Of a stretch of 64,000 nucleotides of DNA, positions 44,912-56,485 are shown one piece after another. Origin of the DNA: Cantharellus purpuraceus (Eukaryota > Basidiomycota > Agaricomycetes > Cantharellales > Hydnaceae); NCBI GenBank assembly GCA_025174535.1, contig JALBUN010000015.1, positions 804,501 through 868,500 of the forward strand, written 5' to 3'. The position numbers and the translations under genes are program-made. Within the stretch, counting starts at the first letter, position 1; each line of letters opens with the position of its first letter. A model generated the notes under the pieces. The model saw nothing but the letters and a program-made list of their open reading frames with translations, had not been told where the DNA came from and ran no database searches.

Positions 44912-45824
44912 GTCACATATGGTGCCCAGAGCTTCCAACTCCAGTGCATCCAACTCCCTTTGGAGCGGACCCCACCTCTGTCCCATCGTATAATGATGGA
45001 ACATCCCCACAAGCTCACCCATATAGGCCTCGATGCTCTGGAGAGCCACATTTGTCCTTTCGGTGTGCTCAGAAACCTTGATTAATCAATGGGCCACCGC
45101 AGCCACATTAATACTAACATCCTGCACAGCTTCAACCAAGGCAGGAGGCATGGTTTCTGTGGCAGGACCCATACTTGTGGCCCTAGCCCATCAATGTTTG
45201 GGAGAAGGATCCACTGTGCTACTGCCCTCCTTGCAATCATGTTTCTGTCAAGGAGGAGCACTCCCTTGTACCTCACATTTCAGCTGGTTTGTCTGGCATG
45301 CAAGGCAAGAGCAAGATTTCCCAGTCTAGGAAACAAAAGTAATAATCAGTAGGATATACCGACATCCAGTCACTATGTTTCACTCACTGTTGCCCACTCA
45401 CACATGTCATTGCGCTTGATGCACATATCGCATACAAGGTCCAATTTGGATCCTTCATCCGTATCCTTATCCACCTCCTTGCCTTTCACGACTACCCTCA
45501 ATAATGACCTTTTCTTTGTGGCCTCTGCCCTGACTTGAGCCACCTCAGCGGCCCTCTTGCAAGCTGCTGCCTCCCTCATGATCCTCTTCTCCTCCTCTGC
45601 CTTCTTCTTCTCTGCAGCATCAGCCTCAGCAATCAACTTATCCAACAGCTCATGTGCCAACTCAAATGCATATACTGCAATTTTCCCATGATGCTGACTA
45701 AGATCTCATGGGCTCAATCTAGAAGAGAGATACTGTTACATCCTGTAACACCAAGTCCAAACTCCAGACCTCCATCTCCTTCATCTCCATCCCTGTTGAA
45801 CTCCACCTCCATCAACTCCACCTC
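44912..45824 (-). pseudogene. fragment with coiled coil and CxxC cluster, transposon-associated
   Basis: On the minus strand 45660-45373 encodes a Lys/Glu/Ala-rich coiled coil (ADAAEKKKAEEEKRIMREAA) ending in CDMCIKRNDMCEW, a C-x2-C-x6-C cluster. Farther downstream another minus frame (45049-44912) has a leucine-rich helical stretch (IEAYMGELVGMFHHY). Such proteins recur next to transposons in agaricomycetes, but I do not know the family. Frames are broken. Confidence 0.4.
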
Positions 45825-47815
45825 TGTTTTGGAACCCACAAAATTATCGTGTTAGGGCAAACTCTAAATCACCACAATTCCGTGAATGAACAGCTGAGAA
45901 GAATATCAAACCCTGCTGCAGCACAACTCCAGAAACAATTTAACGTTTGTACTTTGGTTACAATCCTTTGTATTGGTCAATGCAGACTATACGCAGAAAA
46001 GTAATACATTTCTTAGCAGCAAGAAATGAATAAGACTTCCAGAGTCTAGAGTTCACGGACGCTTAGGGGTCCAGATATTCCAAAAAGATGGGAATGCACT
46101 TAGATGCTTGTTCGGAATCATGTCAGTATACAATATTCTGATGTATAGGAGATATACATCAGGATTTCAATGATACATAAAGCCAGGGAGTTACAATTTG
46201 GATATCTTAAAAGATTTTGGATGTGTGAAATTTTCATAAATATAAACATATATTCTATATTTTAATAAACTTTAAAAGATGAGATATTTGGTTGAGATGA
46301 ACATAATCATTTACATGGATATAATAGGAATGTATGTATTAATATAATTGGTATTATATAGGGTATTTAGATATACAAATGCCAGGTGGGGATTAAAGAT
46401 AGTTCAAATTATGTTACAAGTATTGTATAAGAAAGAATCAATGATATTTGGATGTTCCCTCAAGAGAGTTGCCACCACTAAATAGGGAAAAAACAATTAT
46501 TTTTGAGAATTATGCCAAAATATCAAAATATGTTTTAATCTAGTATATTGTGTAAAATTTGAGAATCATGTTGAAATATGAAAATAAGTTTGAATTGAAG
46601 TGTATTGTATAAAATTTGAGGAAAATAGGTTGTACATACGTATTTGTTGTATTTCTGAACAAGCGTCTTAGAGGCTAAAGGAAGTAGGTGGATGAATCCA
46701 ACTCCAACCAGTGGCACTCAGAAGCAGGTAACAGCGATGTGTGAAGTAGTCTAGCAACTGCTTCACACAAGTTCAAGCTTCTAATGCTCTGCAAAGGCAG
46801 TACACACTAGTTACTTAAACAAGAGCACTAATGGCAGGACTATTGACAGACAATCTCACCCTGTAGATTTGTAGTCATGTGAGGCAGATACTACACTCAT
46901 GCCCAAAGCAGGAATATCACTACTTTGAGTGCAATCAAGTATAGTTACACAACTGTAAAAGATCCTTGAACTGGTAATCAACAGTTACTGAGATAGAGGA
47001 TGACACTGTATGTCACTCTAGTCACACTGGTGTGCAGAAGATGGGTAGAATATGATGGATATGTTACTATTTCAGAGGCAGAATGGCCTCCTTATATATT
47101 GTATTTATAGGGGCTGATTAATGGTTCTGGAATATTCTACTATTAATAGATGGAAGCTACTGGAAGGTTGTGGAAGGTGGAAGAAAGAGGTAGAATATTC
47201 CAAGCCAATCACAGGTTCTGATCACTGCATTAACACTGATCAGGAGCTGAATAATGGTTCTGGAAGGTTCTATCTAATAATAGAAGGAAACAGCTAGAAT
47301 GTTATGGAAAGGGGTAGAATATTCCAAGGCAATCACCTGATTTGATCACCCATCAGCTGATCTGATCCCTGAACTAGGCACTGATCAGGCAAAAAGAAGG
47401 GTATCCACCCTGTTTTCTGCACTGGTTTGCATAGCCATGGATAGCCACATCTCAGGTCAAGATCTCCACAGAAAATAGTGCCCTGAGAGGCTGTGGTTGT
47501 CAAGTTACAGAATATTTATAGATATCTGAGCTTGAAATCAGGCCGAATGCCTGGTCCAAGGGTGGAGAGCCGGCTGTGTGAAGGTTTGTGGGTGCCTATG
47601 GGTCCACAACTGTAGCACAGCAGAAATAAATGATTCTGGGCCAAGTTCTGCATGGAATATTCCTGAAAAAATATGAAAAATTAGATAATATTTGAATAAG
47701 TCCATTCCAGGTACAAGCACCAAATATATGCTGATATTTAGGAATGGAAAAGCAAAGTATAGCACATTGGTGCTGTATAAATAGGATTTGATAGGGAAAA
47801 GGTGGTTCCCATACA
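45825..47815 (-). repeat. solo family A LTR (copy A7) split by MITE M3
   Basis: TGTATGGG (47815) to CCAAAACA (45825), flanked by the exact duplication ACCTC (45820-45824 and 47816-47820). This is a true solo LTR. Heat-shock elements at 47125-47137 and 47258-47270. Confidence 0.92.
46103..46667 (+). mobile_element. PIF/Harbinger-like MITE (copy M3)
   Basis: 565 bp, ends GATGCTTGTTCGGAA and TTTCTGAACAAGCGTC, flanked by TTA (46100-46102, 46668-46670). The empty site is visible in the other family A LTRs (GCACTTAGAGGCTAAAGG). Same length as M1. Confidence 0.9.
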
Positions 47816-48343
47816 ACCTCCATCAACCCCAAACTCAATTATTGTTCTCTTTATAAGTAGTTTCTTCTTATGGGTTACAACAAACCTCCTTTTTATATTG
47901 TTTAGTTTTAGTTCGGACTTGGGTCCAAACTCCAAACTCCTTTCCATGTTGTACTCCATATCCATCTTATTGTCTTATTGTTTTGGTTTCAGCATTCAAT
48001 TCTCCACATACTTATATGGGCTACTCTCTGTCTATTACAGTGGTTCATATATCAACTAAGATTTGCCCCATTAACTTCTTGGTTGCTAGCTTCTTGACAA
48101 GTACCTTCTTGACAAGTCAAACTCTGGATCCTTGATCCAACTCTGTACTCCAAACTCTGAAATATTGGACCAACAATCCAAGGGGGCACAACACACAAGT
48201 TGAAGCCCAGTCCACTTAATCCAACTCAATAGTTATTGTCCCCACTCTGTCTCTGGTTGAACTAGAACAGTCAAGTCCCCTCCCTTTCACCACTAGCAGC
48301 TGAACTCCAGTTATTCCCTTTGATCCCCCAAGTTTTCCAGCCC
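47816..48343. other. transposon-derived, no frame recognised
   Basis: Continues the sequence interrupted by LTR A7. Repeated CAAACTCC-like words resemble decayed gypsy or copia internal sequence, but nothing could be assigned. Confidence 0.4.
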
Positions 48344-49130
48344 TTAACAGTCATCATCTTCCTTCTTCTTCCCCTTCTCATTGCAGTCTGCCTTCATATG
48401 CCCTGTCTTCCCACACTTCCAGCATTCAATGTCCATCTTCTTGGTCTTTGAGTTGCTTCCAGTGGGACAGCCTTTCCTGCAGCCCTTTGTAGCTGCAAGG
48501 GTGCTTTCAGCTGCCTTCAATTGACATTCTTCTATTTTCAGCCTATTGAACTCCTCAAGTAAACTTTCAACAATGGCCTCAGGTTTTATTTTGATCTGAG
48601 TGTGTCTTGCTGACAGTGATATCATGTTAATGAGTGCACAGTACAACTTGGGGAGTGATCTGGATTACTGACAAGTTCATCATTCATAAGATCTGCTTCC
48701 ATTCCCACAAGCTGTTCCTGCATACACATCAACATCTCCAGGTGCATGCATACATTGGAGTCATCTTCGCACTTCATTTCATAATGCAGCAGCATATGTC
48801 CACTTTGACCATGAGTGATGTGTTCTTGTGTTTGGTGCAGGCTGCACTCCAAAGATCCTTCACAGTTGACAACTTCCTGACCTCTATCAAGAGTGCCTCC
48901 AGAATCATCCTATAAATCTGCACCTTTATCAGTGCTTCATGCTGGTAATAGTCATCCCAGTGCCTCTTGGCCTTTATTATATGCAGGGAGTGGGTCTGGC
49001 ACTCTAACCATGCCATTGAGGTGTCACATGACACCTTTGTTTGACCTGAGTGTGGCTAGCATCTGGGTTTTCCATGTGACCCAGTTTGACCCATCATGGG
49101 CAAGTTTGGGAACCACAAAACCTCTCATAC
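48344..49130 (-). pseudogene. Ty1/copia gag remnant (family E)
   Basis: The minus strand begins MRGFVVPKLAHDGSNWVTW directly after the primer-binding site, continues with LEALLIEVRKLSTVKDLWSA and ends in a CCHC knuckle CWKCGKTGHMKADC (about 48410). Stops at about 49024 and elsewhere break it. Nothing of pol is attached. Confidence 0.85.
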
Positions 49131-49156
49131 CATTGTTATCAGCAGGGCCCATAACC

Positions 49157-49323
49157 TGTAAATTTATTCACATGGCTATGGAATTACTCAAGTTTCTAGT
49201 AAGAACACTGAAGAATGGCATTGAGCAGTACCTATGGAGTTACTGTGCTACTGTAAGTAAAAGCAAAATGAATCCAGAACAGATGCTCACCTCAGCGTTC
49301 TTACTAAACACTGAGGTGTTACA
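49157..49323 (-). repeat. 5' LTR of copia E
   Basis: In its own orientation TGTAACACC to AATTTACA, 167 bp, followed at once by GGTTATGGGCCC, the same primer-binding site as copia D. Its outer edge is 144 bp upstream of the RSM10 start codon. Confidence 0.75.
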
Positions 49324-49467
49324 TGAACCGGCCACGCCTGCATAGCTGGCATGGGTTACGTGTGTTCTAGCTTACTAACACCGTTGCCTCAACAGCAACC
49401 ATATCGGAGAGCTGCCTGCTCGTTCAACGATCAGATCCATTGTGGGAACTGCTTACATAATGCAGCC

Positions 49468-50145
49468 ATGATCTTCACCACTGGTAGACAGTGCATGCGG
49501 TTGACGAGATGCAGTCGTCAACATAGCACAAGTGTTGTGCCGTGAGTTTGCATAGAACTGTTGCATCCCCGTCCAGATATTCATGCAACATGCAGGAAAG
49601 GTACTTCGCACACCAAAGGCACCATTTGGGCTGAAGATCCTTGGCTACCTCCACTCATTTATCACCCACAAACCCATGGCATTCCAGCAGCAGTCCTCCA
49701 TTTCCGCTCACATCACCCAATCCTGCTCGACCTTTTCACCTACCTCGCAGTCCGCACTGCGTCAGCACTCGCAATTCCTGTATCCCGTCCTGTTTTTCTT
49801 CCTACACAACGCACCCTATGGACCGTGCCACGCGGGCCCTTTGCACATAAAAAGTCGCAGGAGAACTTCGAGCGTAAAGTTCACAAGCGAGCCATAAAAG
49901 CCTGGGATGCCAATCCTGAGATAATCGGCGTATGGGTCAACTACTTGGAGACATATCATGTAGGTGGTGTAGGTTTAAGGACTATCCGCTGGGAGCGTGC
50001 TCCTGTCGGATTTGGGAAGTTGAGGTTAGACGGCCTAACGAAGCAACTGGAGTCAATAAGACGGAAGACTGATCGGGGACAAGTTGCGGCGCTTGGAGAA
50101 GAGATAGTGAAGATAGAGGCACGTGCGGCAGGCGTTTCTAGCTAG
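49468..50145 (+). CDS. RSM10: mitochondrial ribosomal protein uS10m
   Basis: Two exons (49468-49541, 49596-50145) give 207 aa. The N-terminus MIFTTGRQCMRLTRCSRQHS is basic, hydroxylated and free of acid residues, as expected for a mitochondrial import signal. The S10 domain follows from about residue 95 (QRTLWTVPRGPFAHKKSQEN, FERKVHKRAIKAWDA), and the core VNYLETYHVGGVGLRTIRWE is well kept. uS10m sits in the head of the mitochondrial small subunit. Its position 144 bp from a copia LTR means that LTR now lies in the promoter region. Confidence 0.93.
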
Positions 50146-50816
50146 CGGCGTTCTAGTAGACGTGGATAATAATACTCAACATCTGCTACTCCGAGAGGCT
50201 CACCCAAGCCAGCTTTTTCCTTACGGGATAACCAATACCCTCAGTTCATAGACGACCCCAGCCTGCGGTGTCTATTTGTTTCTGTCCTCCCTGATTGGTT
50301 TCTTTATAAGGCGAAAGAGGCATTAAACTTGTGGTATTACCTGGTGTGAAAATCGCCGGATGATGAGACGAGACGTCCGACCAACATCTGATGAGCTTTG
50401 GAGGCTTGGTCGTACTCCATTTTCCAACTCTCGCGAGAAGTCATGTGCCTTGTAGAGGCCACCATCTATGACCATGTAAGTCCTACACCAATGTTTTCCC
50501 CTGAATCGACTATTAGGACAAATGAAACTGCCGGTTTCCAAAACCAAAGACTCATTATGTGGGTTAATATTACACGTCCTGAACCAATTTTTGATTAGAG
50601 ATGATAACATGGATCATGGATCATGGGCTATGTATAGAAAGAAATGATGGCAATGAGCGTGCTTTGCTGCAGTACAGCTTGCCTAGATAGGAACTCAGTA
50701 GGCCTGGCTAATTATAATTGGCTGCCGCGGACTCAAAGCTGTGGCGCGAGGCTTTCTCGAGGCTGGCACTGCTGTTGGCGTCCGTGGCTTGTTCCTGGGT
50801 TTCCTGGAGCCGTGCC
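50146..50816. other. intergenic between RSM10 and SUS1
   Basis: Open frames here are short and unlike any family. Probably the RSM10 3' region and the SUS1 promoter. Confidence 0.5.
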
Positions 50817-51296
50817 ATGTCAGGCTCCGTAGAAGCTGAGCAAGGACTGTACAGAGAGGTGTCCCGTCGGCTGGTGCAAACTGGAGAGTGGGACAGGTAC
50901 GATTTCCTCAGGACTCTTGACAGAGTTCCACCCAACAAGGACAAGGGTTCACCTCGCTATAACAGGATCCTCGCACTTCTGGCACAGAAATTGAACGAGA
51001 GCGGCTGGACAGACGACTTGAGACACAGGGGGATGGGTGAGGGATTTTGGCGCATGTTAGCGCATCTTAGGCAGCCCATCTAAGTGGTTTCATTTGCAGA
51101 AGCAGCCCGACATTTGGAACCTCTGAAATTTCACGCATTACTAGAACAAGTTGAGCCACATGCACATGGTAATTGATGCTCTACTTTCCGGGCATATTAC
51201 AATTCACCGGCAGAAGCAGTGTCCATTCCCTTGGTCATCAAACAGGACATCATGGTCCTTATCACACAATTCTTGGAAAAACAATTTGAGAATTGA
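50817..51296 (+). CDS. SUS1: SUS1/ENY2, SAGA deubiquitinase and TREX-2 subunit
   Basis: Four exons (50817-50896, 50966-51036, 51100-51168, 51214-51296) total 303 nt, giving 100 aa, the canonical size. It reads LYREVSRRLVQTGEWDRILA, KLNESGWTDDLRHRG, LEPLKFHALLEQVEPHA and VSIPLVIKQDIMVLITQFLE, matching the five-helix ENY2 fold that wraps partners in the SAGA deubiquitinating module and in the TREX-2 mRNA export complex at nuclear pores. Three introns in such a small gene recall yeast SUS1, which is itself unusual in having two introns. An in-frame extension upstream lacks an ATG, so the start is 50817. Confidence 0.95.
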
Positions 51297-51720
51297 ATAG
51301 GTGTGATTTCAAATCAGTTTGATGATATGCTTTGCTTACCGACCACATATCTCAAGCAAGTTGTTACACTCCACATCCATTTGCATCAGCACGTCCACCG
51401 CATGTACCAATGTCTTAAACAATTTTATGACCACACACCCTCCAGTCTTCTGATGTCTTACTGCCAACCTATCATCATAACTACTATATTGGTATGAATA
51501 TAGGGCTGATGGTCTCGCTGTGTTTACCTCTTGTCTGCACCATGTGAGAAAGTGAGCATCAAGTCCGGACGTCATGCTCAGGGCATCGCAACTCTCCAGC
51601 TTCTTCGACCCCAGGAGCTAATTTCAACGAAACCATTAGCATAGTAATCCGTGTTAGGAGATGACCCGTGCAGCCACCGCGCAAATAAAACGCCCAGCGT
51701 GATCATAACCATAAAGGTAA
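51297..51720. other. convergent intergenic region
   Basis: Between the 3' ends of SUS1 (+) and the p24 gene (-). Nothing recognised. Confidence 0.5.
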
Positions 51721-52640
51721 TTACACTTTGTACCGTCGCCCGGTTCTTGTAAAGAATGTCTGTAACACATACACCTGAAACCTAAATCGTATTTGAGATT
51801 GTTAAGATACAGGTGTGAAAGCAACTGAGCTTACACTGCCATCCCGATGATCACAAGCGTCTCTAATACACCATACCAGAAGATTCGACTGCCGGGAAAG
51901 TGAGAAAGAACGTGATTAGATGCCAAAAAGCATCAGTACGCACGACTGTGTTGATTCCACGACAGAAAAACCCCTTCGTTCCCGAGTATGAAAGCTACAA
52001 CCAGGAATCGGCATCATAAAGGTGGTATCACCGTTTAAGCACTACTTACTGCTTCTGAGTACGTCGAATACTTTGTAGCATGCCACTGAGTCTATAAATG
52101 CTTTCCTCTAGTGCACTCGTGTGCTCCGAGATTTGGCCCGGCTTGGCAGACGCTTCCCTACGGGGCTCGCTCTCGACCATAATGTCAATATCAATTAGCT
52201 TTCCCGTCAGAGTCGACATGTCGTTCTCGAAACAGAAGGCATATTCTCCGACAGTGTTCGCAGTAAAGACGTAATCACCCTGACGTTCTCGGACGCCGTC
52301 AAGGAGAACCTTTTCATTAGGATCTTTGACCTCAAAGTCGATGTCGAATGATCCGCCAGATTGAACCTGTTCATAAGGTCTGGGTATGAGGGTCCACAGA
52401 GGGGGCAAGATATACAGACTGCAAAATAAAACTGGAAAGTGATATCGGTGCCTGTTCGGGCGTTTTATATATTGAGAATACAGCACGTACGCCTATTTTT
52501 TCTCCTGCCTTGTCAACGTCCGCATAAAAACATGATCGTTCGTTCGCCGCGACGGCAGTCGTGAGTGCAGATGCAAAAGCCCAGGAAGCAGAATTGAGAA
52601 TGGAAGCTGTAAGAGCGAGCCTTGAAGCTAGCAGCTTCAT
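51721..52640 (-). CDS. p24 / EMP24-GP25L family cargo receptor
   Basis: Exons 52640-52491, 52431-52420, 52366-52050, 51994-51947, 51888-51837 and 51774-51721 total 633 nt, giving 210 aa, typical for p24 proteins. It has a signal peptide (MKLLASRLALTASILNSASW), a GOLD domain with the paired cysteines in ERSCFYADV and EYAFCFEND, a coiled coil (TSALEESIYRLSGMLQSIRR), a membrane span near the C-terminus (VLETLVIIGMAVYVLQTFF) and a short basic tail with paired Arg. p24 proteins pack cargo between ER and Golgi in COPI/COPII vesicles. The second exon is only 12 nt and encodes FYFA; joined, the core reads KIGFYFAVQSGGSFDIDF. Which p24 subfamily is not certain. Confidence 0.93.
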
Positions 52641-53567
52641 GAGATGCAACGAAATGGACACGTATGGTTAGATGCTTATGTCAGCGCCTTTTAGTCGCTT
52701 GTGCTGTTGTTGCGCTGCAATGTGCTCAGCTTATAAGAAAACTCCGTTCTGTTCAGGCTGGTTACATACGTTTTACTTGCTTAGGATTACGCACTATACC
52801 ACACTTGTGTGTTTGTGCGCATCCTCTCCACTACTCTTTTGCCGCAATCATGATGGCTTGGCCCTTCTGGAAAAGAACTGGAGGGTATTATACCAAAGTT
52901 CGGTGGATCGCTTCCTAAATGTTACATGACGTCTTTGATTATCTTCAGTTATCTTCCACCTCGTCTGCCAAGTAAAATCACCCTGATGGCCTCCATAGTA
53001 TACTCGACTCGAATGCCACTCTAAGGCGGTATACTTGGAACAATTAGTCTAAATCGTACACTTATATCTCATTGCTTTGCTCCCACTCCCTGGACATTGG
53101 GCTTTTGGTGTGTCGCCTTTCGTGGACATTCGTTTACTCGCTCTGCTATCCTCCGATACTTCCGCTTTCGTTATAAAACTATCTTCCAATGTTGTAGAAC
53201 TTCTCATCAACAGGACACATTCATCAAAGGCTTTTAATAAAGCACGCACCCAAATAAAACTGCGGACAACGCTTTAGTTATGGATATGGTTCTATTGATT
53301 GCTTCGCATGCCTGAATTTGACACAATGATTTTACGTAGCTGGTTCACGACCGTGGCTGTCCGCACTACGAAAAGCCATGCATGCCTTATTTCGATCTCC
53401 TTCGAGCGATGTAGGGTCTGTTGCGGACAGTACGCTCACCAGATACATCACGCGGCTCCATTAGTAATCAGCTGTACAGTTAGCTGTGAAGATCGCGTAT
53501 AATACAGCTAGTTTTTTACCTCCGACCGTCGTATAAGTTGCTGCTCAACAACTCTCGTTGCGCTGAT
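52641..53567. other. divergent intergenic region
   Basis: Lies between the start of the p24 gene (-) and the start of the Rua1-type gene (+), 927 bp. Only short implausible frames. It should hold both promoters. Confidence 0.5.
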
Positions 53568-55950
53568 ATGTCTTCTGCGACGGATAATATAGAAATCCCT
53601 TCGGCCGTGCATTCGCATCCCCGTTTGAACGACTTTGCGTGCACAGAGTCATCTCCGTCGCTTATTTACAATGATTCGTTTCTGACCGCTCCTGTGCCTA
53701 ACACTGCTGTTTTCCAACAGCCTATCTCCGCTCTCATTATGTCTCCTCCGCCTGCTTTATCTTCGTATTCAGTCTTGTCCCCAGTGACCTCTTTTCAAGC
53801 ATCTGCTCTCACGTCACAAGACAAAGCACCCGCAGGCAACCAGACAGCATTGCCTAGGACTCCAGAAATTTCCAGAGCCTTGCCTTTTGCTCCTCATTTT
53901 CTCAGGTCAACTCCCAAGCTGCTCACAGATAGTCCATTGTTTTCTCTAAACGACAGTCCATTCCGAGCCTTGAATGACACTACCTTACCCCTGCTGCTGG
54001 ATTCGGGCAACTCTCCCGTGGTTAGAAGATCTCAAGGAGACATCACACCAGTGTTTGGTCGCGGCGGGGAAGTCATCCATGTGTCAGACTGCCCGAAACG
54101 CCGTCGCGATATTTTTCATGACTCTGCGGGGACCGTTACGTACCACATGGAACTTAGCCCGGAATCGCACTCGCCATCTTTACGAAAACGCACCACGCCC
54201 TTTCTTCAACGCCTCCATCAGTGTCAAGATTCACTTTCTCCTTCGACAGATACAAATCCTGGTCCTTGCCTCGCTTCTCCATTTATTTTGAAAACCAACT
54301 CAACTCAGGTTGCCTCTACTGAGAAAACATCAACAACTTGCACTTCGCATACAACTGGAACACAATCAAACTCTTGTGCAGAGCGTACTCTTCTCCTCGG
54401 CCTGGGTTCTTCACCTTTGTCCGAAGCTAGCTCTACAGATATACCAACATCAATCATTCCTCTCGATTTGCGAACCATGTTCGAAGAGGAGGACCAGAAG
54501 CACCGGATGACGACACGTTCGAGGGTGAGGTTGTCTGGTGGCTCACTACAATCTGCATCTGATGCTTCCACCCTGGGGGAGTTTGGATGTCAAACACGGA
54601 AGAGAAAGCATATCATATTCCAAGACGACATTGGCAGCAACAGAGCGATACCATCTGATATTGGAAGTTATGAAAACGGCTCCCTGCCCATGAAAAGGAG
54701 AGACACTAGCGGAGGAATCAGATCCCAGGCTCGGCGCACGGTCATGCTGCCCCAGACAGCAAATAGGGTGGCGGGTCTAGTCACTAACTCTTTAACCAAT
54801 AGATACACCGCAGGCGACACACTCGTCCTGCGACAGGCTATTTCTGACTCGGATCAAGCAGATGTAGAACCTACAATACCGACCACTCCAAAATCGCAGC
54901 GCACGTTTCCATCCAATATTCCCATCAATCCTATGTTTCCAAAGTTCTATAGGCAATTTCCAATCTCATCTTATTTCTATCCTGAAAGTATCAGCGCGTC
55001 CGCACTCGCAGAGTACGGCCCATATCTTGATCATTTGCATGAAACTAATCTGTACGTATCTTTCACAGCGAAACCACAAAGCCTGCTCCTATTGCACAAC
55101 TCAATGAACCCCGGGATGCTTACGATTTATACACTCCAAGGTTCACACGAGGCATCGCGAAAAACAAGCTCGGATTATGTCCTATATGCTTCGAATCAAT
55201 CCAGCGTGGTGGCGCAGATCGTGCCGAATGGCTTTCCATGAAAATCTCTGCGTACAAGTGGTAAGTTGTGTAGCAGAGGTGATCATCAGCGGATAACAAC
55301 GATGCTTGCATCTTCAGAGAGAAGTTCTTCTTAGTATTGCTGCATGGGTCTGATGTTCCGTATAACCTGCCTTTATTTCAGCTATCATATGCAGTATGCC
55401 CATGGTATGTATTACTGATGGTATCTTGGCAAGGCATATTGAAGTTCTTTGACGTTGCAGGGATATCTCCGACAACAGGACTACCTTTCTCTCCTCCAAT
55501 AGCATTTCGCACTGCATCAAGACCGTTGTCGGCGGTCCGCAAGCAGGAGAAGACTGAGTTGTTACAAGGCAATTGCCACAAATGCCACAAGTGGGTAGCA
55601 ATCGAGGGTGTTAAAGCCGCTGAGGTCAAGGTGCGTAAGGATTCTTGCAACTATAATCGTGTGGTTATATCGCTTATGCTGGGCATCCGAAAGGTTAAAG
55701 AACTCTTCTGGTAAGTTAATGTTCGAGATGCTGCGTTTGAAGGCTGTTCATGGTTTGGCGTTGCTCCTGAAGGTGGAAGCATGCTGCCTCATGCCACAAA
55801 GCATCAACGATCACTGGAGAGCGGAGTGTTCACTATCGCGACAAGGTCTTCTTCAGGCTGTGGCTATACAAACAGAGAACCAAACTGGTTGTGAAAGAGG
55901 ACGTGGAAGGCAAAGATGAACAATGGCCCGACACAGATTTCCGTCCGTGA
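53568..55950 (+). CDS. Rua1-type C-terminal domain regulator
   Basis: Six exons (53568-55051, 55069-55260, 55382-55404, 55461-55630, 55694-55710, 55773-55950) total 2064 nt, giving 687 aa. The first 490 residues are Ser/Thr/Pro-rich and disordered, with basic patches (CPKRRRDIFHD, CQTRKRKHI) that could be nuclear signals. The C-terminal 190 residues match the transcription regulator Rua1 C-terminal domain: LGLCPICFE, WLSMKISAYK, YHMQYAHGISPTTGLPF, GNCHKCHKWVAIEG and ELFWWKHAASCH, whose Cys/His pairs look zinc-binding. Rua1 of Ustilago maydis controls ustilagic acid genes; here the target is unknown. Exon 5 is 17 nt and intron 1 only 17 nt (55052-55068), so that junction could instead be read through or be wrong. 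Confidence 0.85.
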
Positions 55951-56359
55951 TGTCAAGTCTGTATTCTGCTATATGCTTCCTTGCTCTGCGGTTTTTGCTT
56001 CTCTCCCGCTGTCGCCTGTTCCTAATAATGAATTGTGACACGACAACTTAATGAAATGAACTGATGACAAGACTCGACCCAAACTTCAGAGTTTAACAAG
56101 GCAAAAAGAGGACGCATGGGATAGTAGCCTTCACGCTGGTTAACTTCCAGGATAGATAAGGATACACCGAACAATGGTTCAAGTTGCACAGTGCCCCAAG
56201 CACTCGAGATTCAATTCCAGAGTATACGTATTATGGTTCACTGATCAGGTTTCAGGTGTACAACCATACTGTTGATACTCGGCTACATCAAGATCAACCG
56301 TGATTCTTGGACGGATACTCGTGAGATATATCGCTTGACGTCCCTCTTGAAGAATGTTT
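55951..56359. other. intergenic, nothing recognised
   Basis: 3' flank of the Rua1-type gene; no gene seen. Confidence 0.4.
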
Positions 56360-56485
56360 GGGATCTGACGGGAATCGAACCGGAGGTCTCTTGCACTCGT
56401 AGCCGAAGAACCGTTGGTTAAAGCTGTCAACCAACCACAGCCCAACGATCCTTAAGCGACGCCTTAACCACTAAGCCATTGCGCC
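56360..56485 (-). tRNA. tRNA-like sequence, probably a pseudogene or chimera
   Basis: On the minus strand TGGCTTAGTGG and GGTTCGATTCC match the internal A and B boxes of tRNA genes exactly. The 5' half (GGCGCAATGGCTTAGTGG) resembles a serine-type tRNA. The 3' half (GGTTCGATTCCCGTCAGATC) looks like another tRNA, as its acceptor end does not pair with the 5' end. No T-run terminator follows. A long intron-containing tRNA cannot be excluded. Confidence 0.4.

Noticed and set aside
43522..47815. A6 and A7 as the two LTRs of one element
   Set aside because: They are in opposite orientation, A7 has its own exact ACCTC duplication, and there is no gag-pol between them.
50323..50610. 95-codon minus-strand frame as a gene
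   Set aside because: No family resemblance, no splice-supported extension, and it overlaps probable untranslated and promoter DNA.
53077..53277. Small plus and minus frames in the p24 to Rua1-type intergenic region
   Set aside because: Short, mutually overlapping on both strands and without motifs; chance frames.
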